Source: Lateolabrax maculatus | Taxonomy: Eukaryota > Chordata > Actinopteri > Acropomatiformes > Lateolabracidae | Assembly: GCA_031216445.1 (NCBI GenBank) | Contig: CM062218.1 | Coordinates: 20,931,501-20,995,500 of the forward strand | Direction: 5' to 3' | Length of the DNA: 64,000 nt | Shown here: piece after piece, positions 1-14,000 of the stretch | Layout: every line of letters begins with the position of its first letter | Numbering within the stretch: position 1 is the first letter of the stretch | Position numbers and translations under genes: made by a program | The notes under the pieces: generated by a model | Databases searched by the model: none | Told to the model about the DNA's origin: nothing | The model's input: the letters and a program-made list of their open reading frames with translations, nothing else

Positions 1-2415
1 TGTGTTTTTAAAGGCAGTAAAGGCCTATGAAGCGTGTAGTGGGAATGCATTTGAGTCTGTACAGTGCTGTATCATCCGTCGTCAGGTTTTAATCCAGTTA
101 GTTTGTAATCTGGAAAGGGAGGGGGGATTAGCCATCCAGGCTGGACTGTAAGTAGATGGTAATGCTGCCAGTCGGGTTTTACTGCAGCAAACAGGAGCTG
201 AGGCCGACAACGTCCTGCTGGCTTGTCTTTTTGAATCTCATCGCACTTGGATATTTATCCGTCTTTATGAATCACCTCTGCCCTGCTTGTCAAAGAGTGC
301 TACGCGATCACAATCTTATCAGTCCACTGTTGGAGGGGAAAAAATGTTTGCCTGCTGAGTGCAGGGACAAGGACCTTCATTTAATCTCAGTGGGATTATT
401 GAGTAAAATGTCCTATTTTCCTGAGAGGGTTGTCCGGCCATTCTCCCCCCCACACACACTTTTTTTTGTTTTGGTTTATTTAAATTAAGACTTCCTAATT
501 AGAGGTAATCTATTTGTTTATACTAACACTTGGAATAGGATCAAAACCTGTGTCAGGTGACTTTAGAGTTCAAATGGAATTGTTCACACATGGTATAAAC
601 ACGCCTACAAAGGAAATATACACTTTAGTCCATCAAACGACTCCAGGCACATATGAACAGTGTCTAAATATCTGCATTCCCTGCTTCCTGTTAGTGATTT
701 TGACTTTCTCCTGGCAGGCTTTCTATCTGTGAACCATATTTCTTTATTTACCTGTTCGTAATAGATTTGTGTGGTGTGCCCTCTCTGTACACTCCCTGGT
801 GAGTCACTGACATTTGCGCAGTGCCCTTGGGTGTAGAAACATAGCTGAGGTGCTTTGCAATAGTAACAGTCTGTTGGTCGGTTAGATGTCGAGGTGTCAG
901 AGGCATCAAAGACACTGTAAACATTCTGAGCGCTCTGTTAGATTTTCAACGGGCCTTTGGAAGTTCTGGTTTACACACCTTGAAGAAACATACAGACCTT
1001 ATTTGATTAAATTAAGTCTGGGTAAAAGCAAAAAAAAGTAAAGTGAAAGCTGAAGCAATTCCTTCTCACAATCCGTCATCAACTAGAATGATGACAAAAT
1101 CATTATAAGAAAAGGAAAAAGGTTTTCGCAGATCTTTGCGCAGCCATCCCCAAATCCCTCACAACCCCCCAGCTTTAAATCTGTTAGTGTATGTCACATG
1201 ACAGAGATGGACAGTCGGGGCTCCTCTCTGTCACTCAGCCTCATTAGCTGAATTGATTAGCTCACGCAAACATTGATAGACCCTCAAGGGAAAATGATAA
1301 ATGATGCCACTTTGAGCGCAGAGGTCACAGAGCCACTGCTTATTCAAGAGACTGCTGCTCTAAGCTAAAATTAAGAGGAACTGTTAAAACCACAGCTGTT
1401 TTATCGAGGGGTTTGCCTACTGTAGCTTTGTACATTTTGTGGAGCTGTTTATAGCTGAAGTTTTAGCTGTTTTCATGCCACAAATTCCTAGCAAATACAA
1501 GTCATCAGTATTAGGAATCACTGGTCTGTCTACTTTAAGAAATCCTTTCCTGCAGTATGGGTTTGACTGTATACAGAGCCCCCAAAGTCCAGAAAGATAA
1601 TATTTATGGTGCACAGTTTAATATCTTGTGCACACAAGATATGGATCTTGTGAACATTAGATAATAACTTATACAAGTTACAGATCTACAGGGCTCCGTA
1701 GTTAAAGGTCTTTGAAGGGTGCAACTGATCTGTGGAGGAAAGCGACTCATAGCTGTTTTTTTCTGTTTGTATCCTTCAAGTTGACCAATTTCTAGCAACA
1801 GTCTGTTCCTATAAATGGAAATAATTGTTTTAAGGATTTTTACTCAAAGACTTGTATTTTGTCACTAAAAAACTTCCCTAACCCTAAACAAAGAACAGAG
1901 TTTTTTTAAACATTTTTTTCTGTGACTCAAATATCAGAACTATAATGATCTGACAAATAAATCTTAATTCAAGGTACCAAAATTTGTGCCAATCCATCTG
2001 CTCCATATTTCATGGCATGACTGAGAGGACCAGATTTTTGATCTTTGGTGTTACTGGTATTAGGCAAACTACTACCATTACACCAACGGATTGTTTTTGC
2101 ATTCTCAGTAACAAATATTACATTATTAGCCAAAGCGTTCACAAACTAGAGATGAAGATTAGGAGAAAGCACAGTGTATCCTTAAACAGATCACGGAAGA
2201 AGTTGAGTGATCAATGCCCTTTGTCATCCTCTTCCATATGTATACTCTTAAGTCCTGTCTGTTTGTCAGCCTGAGGCCAATGAAAGGAAAAGAGGACGAT
2301 GAAGCAGACTACACTTGCTCATCAGTTTGTTCTTTAGCTCCCGTGTGTTTGAGCACTCTGTTTAAACTGTAAACCGTCTTGTTTGTGCTGCCCCCCTCCT
2401 CACTGTAAGCATCAC

Positions 2416-2420
<5 letters not shown>

Positions 2421-2447
<27 letters not shown>
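2421..2447. repeat. (GT)n microsatellite
   Basis: About 13 uninterrupted GT units. Short frames on both strands here are artefacts of the repeat. Confidence 0.95.
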
Positions 2448-3251
2448 GCAGTGGAATGCAGCTCCGCTGGTCTCGACAGGGCACAGAGATTTTAAAAGAG
2501 TGTTTATTATTGTGGCTTCACAGAGCTGGAGTGTGTCCCAGAGGTCTGTCCCAAAGCAGGTCAGAGCTGGCAGGGCTGCTTTCATTCTTCCTCCCTCGTT
2601 TTCTCTCACTTTCTTTTCGTACAGCAGTGATTGTTTTCAACTGTCAGCGTAACCCTTGAAATGATATTTAGGTGCATTTCCATACTGATTAAAATAAAAT
2701 GTTAGAGGAAAAACAGAGGAAAAATCAGTGAAAAAATGTACGAATTATCACATTGTGCAAACTATTACAGTGTTTGACTACCAGCTGATGTTGGCCATTC
2801 CACATGCTGTGTGGAAATTTGTAACAGACTTGAAAATGTTGATTCAGGAAGCACAGCAGTCTTACACAGCAGTAGGATTTTTCTATGACATTGTGTAATA
2901 TAAATTATTTTTCAGAACAACCAAAGTGATATTTTTAGAGACAGCAATGTCATTGCTGTCATTTTAGTCAAGACTGACATTGATGATACAAACATACTTG
3001 GTTCCCAACAGCTTTGGCCTTCCTACAAATATCAGTTTAACATATTTTCCTAGAACACCTTTTTTCCCCCATTAAACAAATAAGCCAAACTTCTCAAATG
3101 TTAAATGTTGTACAAATATATAAGAGGCTTTTAATTTTTGTTATAAAATACAGTTCAAAATGAGAAAACTTTTGACTTTCTGAACCCTATTCAATGAGGG
3201 ATATTTTAACAGTCTTCATTACTTGTATTGAGGTTTGATACCCATGCAGAC

Positions 3252-3700
3252 TTAGCCTTGCCTCGCCAGACTAATATCGCAAAAGCGTATCCGTTATCAA
3301 CAGGCGCAGACGACCAATCAGAGGGACGAAACACCGTCCTGTCGTACGGTACATCTTGTAAGAAATTCGTCAAACACATATTTCTTATCAACATAAAGTT
3401 TAAATGCAGTTGTTTGTTCTTCTTTCAGAGAAATTTTTCCATCCAGTCCGTTTAATACTGCCGCGATTCAACCAAACGTTCTGCATTAGCGGCAGCCATC
3501 TTGGTTGTTTACAAAGATGCCTCAGCGGAGCTCCTCTCTGTCAGTCTTCGTATTAAACCCACCCCATATCAGATAAATGGCTGTGATTGGCTCACCACCT
3601 TCCAGTTCTGGTGGAAATCAGTCTGAATGGGAGAGGGGCCAGCCGTATCTGCCAGACCAAATAAAACATGAGCTCGCAGATTTGTCTGGTTCCCAGGCTA
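3252..3700 (+). mobile_element. hAT-like MITE, copy 1, with perfect 8-bp target-site duplication
   Basis: This 449-bp non-autonomous element is flanked on both sides by ATGCAGAC (3244-3251 and 3701-3708), a perfect 8-bp duplication of the kind left by hAT transposases. The ends are related to TAGCCTGG...CCAGGCTA. Related copies lie at 53474-53566, 55177-55631 (reversed) and 57128-57600. They share blocks such as a CCAATCAGAG-like segment, ACATATTTCTTATCAACATA and the terminal GGTTCCCAGGCT. There is no transposase frame, so it would need an autonomous relative to move. The family assignment rests on the duplication length and is inferred. Confidence 0.85.
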
Positions 3701-6229
3701 ATGCAGACCATGTCAGTCAGAAACAGTGGAGGGGTTCTCAGGGTTCCTGTAGGATGGTAGGAGTCGTGTTGCAGGCTTTGACCATTTCTGAGTTAATCAG
3801 CAAATTTTAAGAAACCCCCCATCATCCCTTAAACATGCATATGAGCTTTTGTGTTATGATCACTAAGTAAATAATCAGCAGTAGCCTTGAGCTTAGAGAC
3901 GGTTAACATTTGAACATTGGAAAGGCGTGTGAAGAAAAGTGAATGAGTTAGGCTCTCTGCTCCCTAAACAGCCACTGTGGAGGTGCCCTTGAGTGGGACA
4001 TTGAGCCCCCAGCTGCTGCTGCTGCAGCAGCACAAGGCCCTGATTGTGTCTGTCTGAATGTGTCTGAATGTGCAGCAGGGAGTTGCTGTGAAAGAGCACA
4101 GAGCTCACTGGACCTTTCCTTGCTAAATAAAGGTTTAAAAAGGCAATCTGACATATTCACAACCCTAGGTAACTTAGTATGCTGCTGTTTGTCTGTGATT
4201 TCCTAACAAGCTGTCACAGGAGATTATGTTTTACTATCTCAGCCACAGCTGACAAACACCCACTCAGTTTAAACATTAGTCACATTCAGCATTTCTGTGT
4301 TGAAGCGAGGCTGCAGAGCCGCTCTGAGTTTTTCTGTTAGCTGAGCTCTTCCCTGTGGCCCTGGGCAAGGAAATGCAGCAGTCTAAAACCTCTGTAGCCA
4401 CCAGTGAAAGTTCCTGTGTTTTATGTTGCCACGAGTTTTTGTGCTTGTGTGCCCTGCCTGAGCAAAAATAGTTCTCAGGAAGAGCTACAAAAGAGGTGGG
4501 AGGGAGGAACGGGGGTGAAATATAGTCTGGGGTAGTTGGGGTCGGCGATCCAAGCCGTGTTATGATGACACGGCAGTCAATAGAGAGAGTGAGACATTAT
4601 TGAATTTCAAAAGTAGTACGATTACAGTAGACAGTACATAAGACCTATGTTTGAGTTCCTGGAAGAGCTGATAAAAATGTGCAGCAATAAGCAGTTAGTG
4701 ATACAAATCCTTTTAAAAGGCCAAATCATCATTACAGTCTGGATATATAAACTTATAGAGTCAACCAGTCTGAATTTCCAACTAATGATAACATTTTGCT
4801 AACATCTTAATTATAACCAAGGTTTTAATACCTGATGCAAAACCTGACCAAATAATATCCATCCCATACTGATTCTGTTTATTAAATCTGTAATTAGATT
4901 GATGTTCTATTGAATAACGCTGCACAGCAAAATTTGCACTCCACCATCACACAAATGCCAGAAAATAAGGTCTGTGGTTCACATTAGCCTAAAATGGTTC
5001 ACACTTTATTTTGTGAGTTAAATGAATTGGGTTTGTCGAAAGGCAAGTGTAAATGCGACTAAGCTGCATGAGGAACAGATTAAAACCTGATAGCCTAAAC
5101 CACTTTAGGATGTGGTTTAAAGGCCCTATTTAGGAAATGTTAACACATTTTTCATGTTTTTTACCAAACAACCTACCTCTGTGGGGTTTTAAAATGAACA
5201 AATCAGTGCAAAAAGGACAATCTAGCTTTTGTCATTGAGGTGGTCAGTTGTGGCCTCAACATTTTATTTTCCAGTAGTCAGTTCCAGGCTGTATAACGAA
5301 TTCACAGTGGCAAGGGAGCTGAAGGATACAGAAACAGTCTCTTCTTAATTATAGTTCTCCTCTAGCGGGATGCTCCAGGCTCATTATTAATGGCTTACAG
5401 TGTGGAAATTGACACCGTGGGAAATAAGCAGTGTTCACCATCATGATTCAACCTTCATTCCAACCACTCTTAGGCTTGGGTTTTGGTGTATCTGAGGCAG
5501 ATCCCAGATTCCAAAAGATAACTCCCTGCCTATTGAACATATAGACAGTGAAGTTGCCTTGGATAAATAAGAGAGCATCCCCTGAGGTGAATTTTGGAGG
5601 TCTGTATCCTCAATCACTCTAACAGGCCAAGGCAGGTGGTAAAAATATAAATCCCTCTCTACTGGATCTCAAATCTGTCCTGTCAGAGCGGGTTGTACCA
5701 GGCTGCACGAACAGAAAAAAGAGGTGGTGCTGACAGACTTCTGAACATTTCCAGATGCTGCAGAATGAACTGTGGGAATTCAGCGGCGAGACATTGGTTG
5801 GCCAACCTTAAGAGAGTGATTTTAAAAGTCTATCTTGCAATAGGATTTGACTATCAACTGGTTTTTCAAGGCTGATACTGGTAGTTTGTGGTTTGAGCTT
5901 ATGTGCTGATATTCATTAAAATAAATCAGGCATGTCTAACAAACTTGACTTGCTGGGTTGTCAACAAAAAGGCCAAACTGTGGAAGTAAGTTTAAAAATA
6001 ATGATATGACAAGATGCTCTAAAGTTTAGGGGCCCTGATGGCAAAAGATTTGTCCCCTTTTGATTTGATTTTGATTTTAGTATAACAGATAAGTGCAAAG
6101 CACCGATGACCAGAGACATTGTAAAGGATACTATGGTCTGAACAGTAGCATAGCTCTGCCGTGTAAAGCCTTGTGGGTAATTAAACACATTTTATAATTA
6201 GTTCTAAAACTAACTGGAAGCCATTGTAT

Positions 6230-6780
6230 TGAAGCTAAAATCAAAGTAATGTCAGCAGGCCATTTGTTAGAAGTTGGTGCAACACAACACACTTGTTTCA
6301 GAGGTGAAACAGACTTAAACAGACTTTCTACTGGAGAGGACAGTTACTCTTACCTATTTAGTCAACAGGAGCTGGAGCAGTTGATATCTCAGTTTTGTTG
6401 ACATTCAGCTGGTAGCATGCGTCCATCTCTTAATGTCACAAAGACAGTCATAAAGAGCTCATAGTCTCAAATCCAAATTGCTTGGATTGATAGAAAGGTA
6501 CAGCTGGGTATTGTCTGCATAAAATGGAAGGTAGTGTTGTACCGGCTGATGATGTTACTCAAGGATAACTTATAAATAGAAATATTGGACCAAGTATGGA
6601 GCCTTGAGGCACACCACAAGACAGGAAAAGAAAGTAATCCAATTGTAATAGAAAACTCAGATATAAGTAGTAGACATAGTAGTGTGGTAATTGCCAGATT
6701 GACATTTTTTAAATGTGTTGTTTGATTGCATGACTCATGGAGCTGGATGGATGAAGCCACTTTTTCCAAAATCCTGGAGC
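6230..6780. repeat. Probable decayed interspersed repeat, unclassified
   Basis: The block around 6370-6620 (an 'ACAGCTGGGTATTGTCTGCATA'-like passage followed by 'GGAGCCTTGAGGCACACCAC'-like text) resembles a dispersed sequence that recurs widely in fish genomes. The minus-strand 100-codon frame at 6467-6769 matches no family I recognise. The boundaries are guesses. A repeat-library search would decide. Confidence 0.3.
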
Positions 6781-7436
6781 AAAAGACAGTTTAGAGATGG
6801 GTCTACAGATGCTTTGAAGCTGAGGGTCAAACTTAGGCTTCTTTAATAAACATCTGTAAGTTGGAAGTATTACAGTTTAGTGCCAGTGAGCTGTTATCGT
6901 AACAAAAGATCAATATCTGCACCATATTGTGGTCTAACCAAACCTGGCAGTGCTGCTCTACAATCGTTGGCATTTCAAAGACAGTTTGACACACAATCGT
7001 AGATTTCGCCAGCGAGTCACATCAGGCCATCGCATCATGCCGAGCCGAGCAATTTACTGGCCCTCTCGTCCCCCTGTCGGCACCAGCGCTCTCCGGACTA
7101 TTTTTATCCATCCAGGGGAACATGTCGGCATCCTTTCCCCTGCCTGCTCCCATAATTCCTCTCTGTGTCCAAACACACTCAGACACGAAATAGGTCTGCA
7201 GAGGCCCGATGCTTTACAACAGGCTGCTGTTTCACATGAACAACCCCACTCAGGCTCTCATCTTACATTTATGTGCCTCACACATGCTCTCACTCGCTCA
7301 CTCTCCCGCTCTCTATCTCCCTGGCTTTCTCTCTGTGTGTAAATGATGAAAGTAAAAGTAATACAAGAAACCGACAGGGGCATCTGGCCTAATTCCAATA
7401 GAAAATGGAATTGGATTAGTGCCTCTCTTCTCACAG

Positions 7437-7440
<4 letters not shown>

Positions 7441-7488
<48 letters not shown>
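7441..7488. repeat. (GT)n(GA)n compound microsatellite
   Basis: About 18 GT units run straight into about 5 GA units, some 470 bp before the first ube2e2 exon of the window. Confidence 0.95.
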
Positions 7489-7960
7489 AAATCAAGGCAA
7501 CAATGGAGCTCGGCAGCAGCCAGCTGCCCAACGGTGAAGCGCTGATAAACAGTGAGGAAACAGATCTGCTGCTGCTGCTCAACACCTTCCTGTTGGGGTG
7601 TGCGTGTGTGTGTATGTGTGTTGGTTGGTGTGGGTTTCATGCTTGCCTGCACATCCCAGACAGATCAGTCATCCACATGACATTGGTCATACTCATCATT
7701 TTTTTCTGGCTTACAGATGGGATCTTTGTTATATGCAGTGTAGCAATGTAGCATAATCTTCTAATGGGTAAGAACTTCAAACGGCAGCTATGTGCGGCTG
7801 ATTTAACAGCTGATAATCCATTACTTTATTTATTCACTCCCTTGCTGCTGCAGAGAAAATTGAGTTACACGATCAGACGTCTTTCCATCTCCAAACGCCT
7901 ACTGGTAGATTAAATTTCTCCCATTTTCTCCCTTCTGCTCTTTATTTTTCATAAATGCAG

Positions 7961-8093
7961 CGCCGGCCCTAAAGGAGACAACATTTATGAGTGGAGGTCG
8001 ACCATCCTGGGCCCCCCGGGCTCTGTGTACGAGGGAGGAGTGTTTTTCCTGGACATCGCCTTCACACCAGACTACCCCTTCAAACCACCCAAG
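7961..8093 (+). CDS. ube2e2: ube2e2 coding exon (equivalent to ube2e1 exon 3)
   Basis: 133 nt. The preceding bases are ATGCAG and the donor is GTGAGC. The first base completes a Ser codon, followed by 44 codons from AGPKGDN to FKPPK. It covers the beta-sheet part of the UBC fold before the catalytic site. It differs from the ube2e1 exon at 42244 by only two silent bases. Confidence 0.95.
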
Positions 8094-11000
8094 GTGAGCC
8101 CCCCCCCCAAGAGCTTTTGAACAATGTCACCATTGTCCTGGCAGACTTTCAGCTTTTCAAGCGGATGTCCAGCAACAATGACTCATTTATGGCTTGTTTA
8201 CCTACAGCACGCTGACAAAATAACAGGTGACAGCAGCACAGAGAACCGAAGCTGGTCTGAAGACAAATGATGGGCCTGTACTTTTATATATATACAGTAT
8301 ACTGTTAAAGGATAAGACCTGTGTCTTCTTTTATTATTTTTCTTATCTCCACAAATCCCATGAAAGGACCAAAACCAACAAGGTGTTGGTCCTTCTTTTA
8401 ATACTTTCCGACTTGCCTACACTCCAAACGAAACCCAATTGGTTCCTACAGAAACAGTGTTAATTTCATTAACGAAAAAAAAGTTAGTTTTCAGTTAGTT
8501 ACCTTTTTTCCATAACAAAACCAAAACAAACTAAGACTTTGAAGCTTTGAAAAGAAAACTATGAAGAAAGTTACTACAATTTTTTGTTAAAATAGACAAA
8601 TATGCTAATTACTGTTTTAATGCGAGGTCTTAGTTAACGACCTGCATGCATCTGTGGAATCATACATTATATGTCCCAGATTTAAAAAATAGTAACATTA
8701 TCTTACAGCCCCAAAGGTATCTCTTCAGAAGTTAATTTTTACTGCTTAACCTGTTGCACTTTATTTTTATTACCAGTATATAACATTACCGGTTCTTGTA
8801 TTATAAGTATCAAATTCCCACTAAAATTTACTTAAGAAACTGCAAAAAAAAAAAAAAAAAAAAAAAACCTGCAGGCTAGCACACCAACATTTATAAAAAG
8901 CCAACATTAACAGACTGCTGTGGATGTAAGATTAACACAATGTTATCACATTAAGAGTTCTGCCTACTTTCAGTTCCCCTAAATGTTGGCTAAGGAACAT
9001 CACTGGGTCACTGTAATCAAATGTTTTTGCTGCTCGTCCCAAGCTAAACCCAGGCAGAGAACAACATTTCGGTAAACAAGTGAGTGAATCCAGCTTTAAA
9101 AGGATATCACAGCTCTGCAGCCGAGAGCACAGGGAGCTTTTAATAATGTCAAGTGAGCACGGACAACAGCAAATGGGCAGCTCCATTCAAACAGCCAGAG
9201 TTTGAGAATGACGACAGTGAGTCAGTCCATTATGTTTTATATAGATTGGTATAAACAGGTAAAAAAGGCTTTTTTACTACTAACGTTGTGATAAAAAACA
9301 ACACCTGTAACCATGGTTACTATACATATCAAGATGGTAAAGATTCACAACAAAAACTTGACAAAAGTTCTTAGTTCATTTGACCAAAATGTGACTAATT
9401 CTGAGTCCAAAAAAAGGCTCAGAAATTATCTAAAACAGCTGCTCACTGCAGTTACTTACTATTTATCGTTCCTCAAACAGGACAAAGTAGTGGATTTGTT
9501 GGCGACTATTTTCAGTGGTTGTATTAAGTGGTTTAATACACATTTGGTGCTCTGGTGAGTATTTGGGGCAGCGGGATGGTGTGTGTGGGACTGAGTCAAA
9601 ATTCACCCAGTGCAACAGTGAGGCTCATTGATGTGTGTTTGGACAACAGTGGAGCACTATGACACACAGGAAGATACATCAGGCTTCGATACACACACAT
9701 CACTTGTTAGTAGATACATTCAGTGTTGGTTTGAGGCTGCTCATGGGATTTGTTGACAATAAGAACAATATAGACTATCACAAGACTTCTCCTTTAACTG
9801 TTTGCCGTGACCCCTTTTGATATGTATGCTGCTAGCATTCAGCAGCATTCTGCTTCCCTCCTTGCGAGGCTGTGGGTTTGTGGGTATATGCATGTGTTCT
9901 GCTGATGCAAGTGTGTGTCAGTATTTACACAGCAGACTGGCTGACAGCGGTTGCCACCACCCTCGGTTTGAGTCGTGATTCAGCCCTAGGTTTTGGTTTC
10001 AAGTCTTGAAATACTCACCGGCTAACCTCTATCAGCTATTTAGAGTCATGTGTTGTAAAAATAAACAGAAAAAAGTGAACAGGACCATATTTTAGGATAT
10101 GTGCTATATTTATCCTGTTTTAATATGGACCATTCAGTATGGAGAGGCACTCGGCTTGCTCTGGATTATGGTTGAGAAGGGGAGAGTTGTTTAGGAGGCA
10201 GTTGACAGCAGCAATGGTACAGAATTCGCCTTTTAGCTCATGAGATACTTTGTATTCAAAGCTTGTCCTGAGCATTATTCTTGAAGAAAACTCAGGTGAA
10301 AACTCAAATATTAGGATCCAACCTCATTTGACAAAAGTTGTGGTCAAAGGGAAATTTTGATGAGACGGTGGTCAACATAAGGTCACAAAAATCTTTTTGG
10401 AATTACTGCGTAGGGAGCATGAATATCCACGGCAACTTTCACGGTAATACGTCCAGTAGTTCTGGAGATGTTTGCTGTTTTTTCGGGTTCAGTTCCAAGA
10501 AGCAAGAACTGCAAGTACAGAAAACTGATACCTAAATGGCACCAAATAGTTTAGTCTTATTGAAATATATTATTCAAACTTCTATCTTATTTCATATTTC
10601 TATTTCTAATTTTGGTCATTTTAGACTTGAAAGAGGTCTTGTATAGCCTCTTTGTGTTAAGGCAAAATTAAACATTGATGCATGTAGAAGTTTGGTTTAT
10701 TTTGTGAAATTAAAAAAGGCCTTTTCTACAATGTAAAAAGGTTTTTATCAGAAACTTCCTCTATGGTTCTATTAGCAACTTAACCCTTTAAAATACATTT
10801 AAAACAATACAAGGGCTGGGTATTTATTTGAAAAGGTTCAGTTCTATTGCCAATGTGATACCAGAGTTATTATCGAAATTATTCTTTTTTTCATTGATTG
10901 TGAAAGTTCATTCTTCAACGTAGAAACCATCGTTTGACAACACAATATTTATTTAAGGTCCACTTACTAGAGTTCAGTAATGAAGACATGGCAGGTGTGT

Positions 11001-14000
11001 CGTGTGAAATGCTGTTGAAAGCTCTAGAAAAAGCTAGTAAATTGACCTTGAATTAAGATTTAATTTATTCTCAAATATTTAGATTTTTATATAAACATGT
11101 TTATCTACTTAATCTTTTTTTTTTATTTTATTCAACAGAAGACAAATATTAGTCTATACAAAGGAGCAGAATTTTGCCTAAATAAGATGTGGTTGTTACC
11201 AAAACAGCAATTGCAGCTTCACCCTACATCAATCAAATTAATTTTGCCATAGAAAACAAAAACTTGGGCTGTGTATAAAACCTCAGAAGACCTCTACATA
11301 CTTAACAGTTTTGCTTGAAAAAAGACACCACACTGTAGATGTACTTCCTGATGCTTTTTCAGTAACTAGTATGCCATATGTCTCCATGCAGCCTATTATG
11401 CTGCTCCCACACTGAAAATTTAAGCAAATGATAAGGTTGGATGTGAGTCATTTCTCCCTCTTCTTCTCACACAGAAAGGGATGCAAATGTGTTCATGATT
11501 ACACTGACGCATTTAATAAGTTGGATTTATTTTGTTAGATAGAAGAACGGTTTTGCAGAAAAACATTTAAATTCCTCATTGTAAAGTAAAAAAAGAGTGC
11601 TGGTATCAGAATGGGACCGAAAACCTTTTACTGATACCCAGCCCTGATTTACAGAATGCAACCAGAGACTACAGAGAGTAGAAATGGGAACCACAATTGC
11701 ACAGTTTGGAAGAAAGACAAGTGACTTTCCCCACCTGTAGACTGAATAAAACATGGAACCATGTAAGTGACACGTGGTTTGTTTGGCAATTTCACGCCGA
11801 AGAGATCGAACGCTTTCAACGCAAATTCAACTGATGGAGAATTTTGTCACAGCCTTGGGCATTTGATCTGCAGTCTGGTGTGAAACACGACTCCCGAAGA
11901 GAAACAACAGTTCACCTCATTCCCTCCTAACCGGCTGAAACTGCCTCCTTCCTGGCAGACCCCGGCTAGGGGCGAAACGGAGCTCGTCTAAACTCTTGGC
12001 CTCCTGCTGCCTTGTTTTTCCAGTCTGGTTGTGAGCTGTGCCATCCAGCAGCTCACCGGCTCACAGCCACCGATCCGACAGCTGCAGCTGCTCACCACGC
12101 TGGCTCACTCACTAATGTTAGGATGATAAAGCCAGTTAAGGCTGACACTGATACTCTTAGATAGAGGTTGAGGGTGGCAAGGACATTGCTTCAGCATTTG
12201 TATTTTGTGTCCAACATGAGTCCATTCCAGGACCAGTTCAGCAGAGCCACCCAGTGACAGGCTGAGAGATTAGACTCCTCTAACTAACATTATCCCCCCC
12301 TATCAACTCTCATTTCCTCATGGCTTTGAACAAAATTCCGCCACACACTTTATCTTCCTCTGCATGATATCATTCTCGTTTTCAAACTTTTGAAATAGGT
12401 TGCTTAACGTGCCGTGGAGCACCATAAAGTCGAGCTAAGATTACGGATGATAGGCCATTTAATACATGCCCTCCTTCAAACCAAACCTTTCTCTTCTGTC
12501 TCATTTAAGATACGTCATGATGACTGCCATGTCATAAAACTATGAATCAGTTCAATTGCTTTTCATTTCCTTTGCCCAAAATGAGGATTAACTGTGGAGA
12601 TTGTAAATGAACAGAACTGAGGTAATGATGGAGGAATATGCTCTATCACAGCCAAGCCAACTGTGGCCTTTTTACATGTGGAGGGAGACCATAAAGGGCT
12701 GTAATATTTACTTGAATCACCCCAGGATTGGGCTATATGATGACATACACTGTGAGAGGACAGCCATACTGTATGCCAACCATCAGAGATTTTCAGATTA
12801 AAACTACATTGCTTTCACTTGAATATCTGTGGTTGTATTAGATCATTGTGGCCAATTTTGCAAATCAAAATTAGTGATATGATTGCAATATTGTATTTAT
12901 AGGATATATGCATTCGAGTGTTAAAGTAGTTAGATTTTTCGGGTACTTAATTCATAGAAGTATCTTAAAGACGGACATTGCAATTTAGTAATTTTATCTT
13001 TACATTGTTTTTCAATTGAATAAATATATATATACTTTATATATAATTCATATTTTCCACCCCTAATTTACCCATAACGCCAAACTGCTTCTTTTGGTCT
13101 CCTTAAATCCAGTTATTTGAGGCGTTATTGTGGTCCAGTAATAATGGTGGGACTTTAAGTAGCACCATATAACTTTTAAAAAGAGAAACTTCATCTTACA
13201 TATTAAAAGGAGGATTCGTAAGCGAGGAAAGCCAAAGACAGGGTTGCTCATAGCGACCAACTTGCAGAGAATTACCAGCTCATTCTGCAGGTCCTCTCAG
13301 CTCTACTGAGCATTTTGGCATCTCCAGCTCATTGTTTTGGTTTTGCAGTCCGCAACTCTTCCTGTTATTGTTCAGCCTCACCATGTTGTGTCCAGCTGTG
13401 GCAGGCAAATGTTTTCAACAAAAAAATAGATTTATGCAGCTTTAGGATTTAGATGTTGGTCAGTCCATCTACAACTTTGATCCAAATAGTCCGCTTTAAA
13501 CAAGATATATTGAAACTATTGCTTTGACGTTTGCTTCAGATATTCATATTGAGGTGTTTTCTGCAAGAGGTGCATTTACTGTGGAAACACATACACCCAT
13601 TCGTTCATCAGAATGAGAGCTGTAGGGATACAAAATGAGGACACGGAGGTTGTGTTTAGAGTCTGAGGGATGAGTCCATAATACAGAGGGGATGCAGGAT
13701 TAGACCCATAGCTTTTGTTACGCGGAGACACCATCATAATCTATTAGCATCAGCCGTGATGGGATTACAGGCTGTTAATGAGACCACACAGACTGGCCAA
13801 GGATCTTTTTTTTTATGGCTGATGTGCTGCCAGCATTAGCATGCCACCGCTAGCCCGTCTCAGCGGAGGTGTAAGAACAAAAGAGGAGCGACTCAGACAT
13901 GAGACCTGCCCTCAGCCAGTCACCATCAATCACCTTTCCTCTGCCTTTTTCTTGTCACATCTCCTGAAATTCTTTCATGTTATTGAAAGGATTTGTTTAT

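Larger units (their letters stand above)
1..7960 (+). other. ube2e2: Upstream intron of ube2e2 (no coding exon recognised)
   Basis: The first recognisable coding exon of the UBE2E-class gene starts at 7961, and the preceding exon expected from the family (51 nt, as in ube2e1 at 30042) was not found here. This stretch is therefore inferred to be intron, or upstream DNA, of ube2e2. It holds a hAT-like MITE (3252-3700), a possible decayed repeat around 6230-6780, two GT microsatellites (2421, 7441), and otherwise AT-rich unique-looking DNA. Short reading frames here show no family resemblance and several run through the GT repeats. Confidence 0.6.
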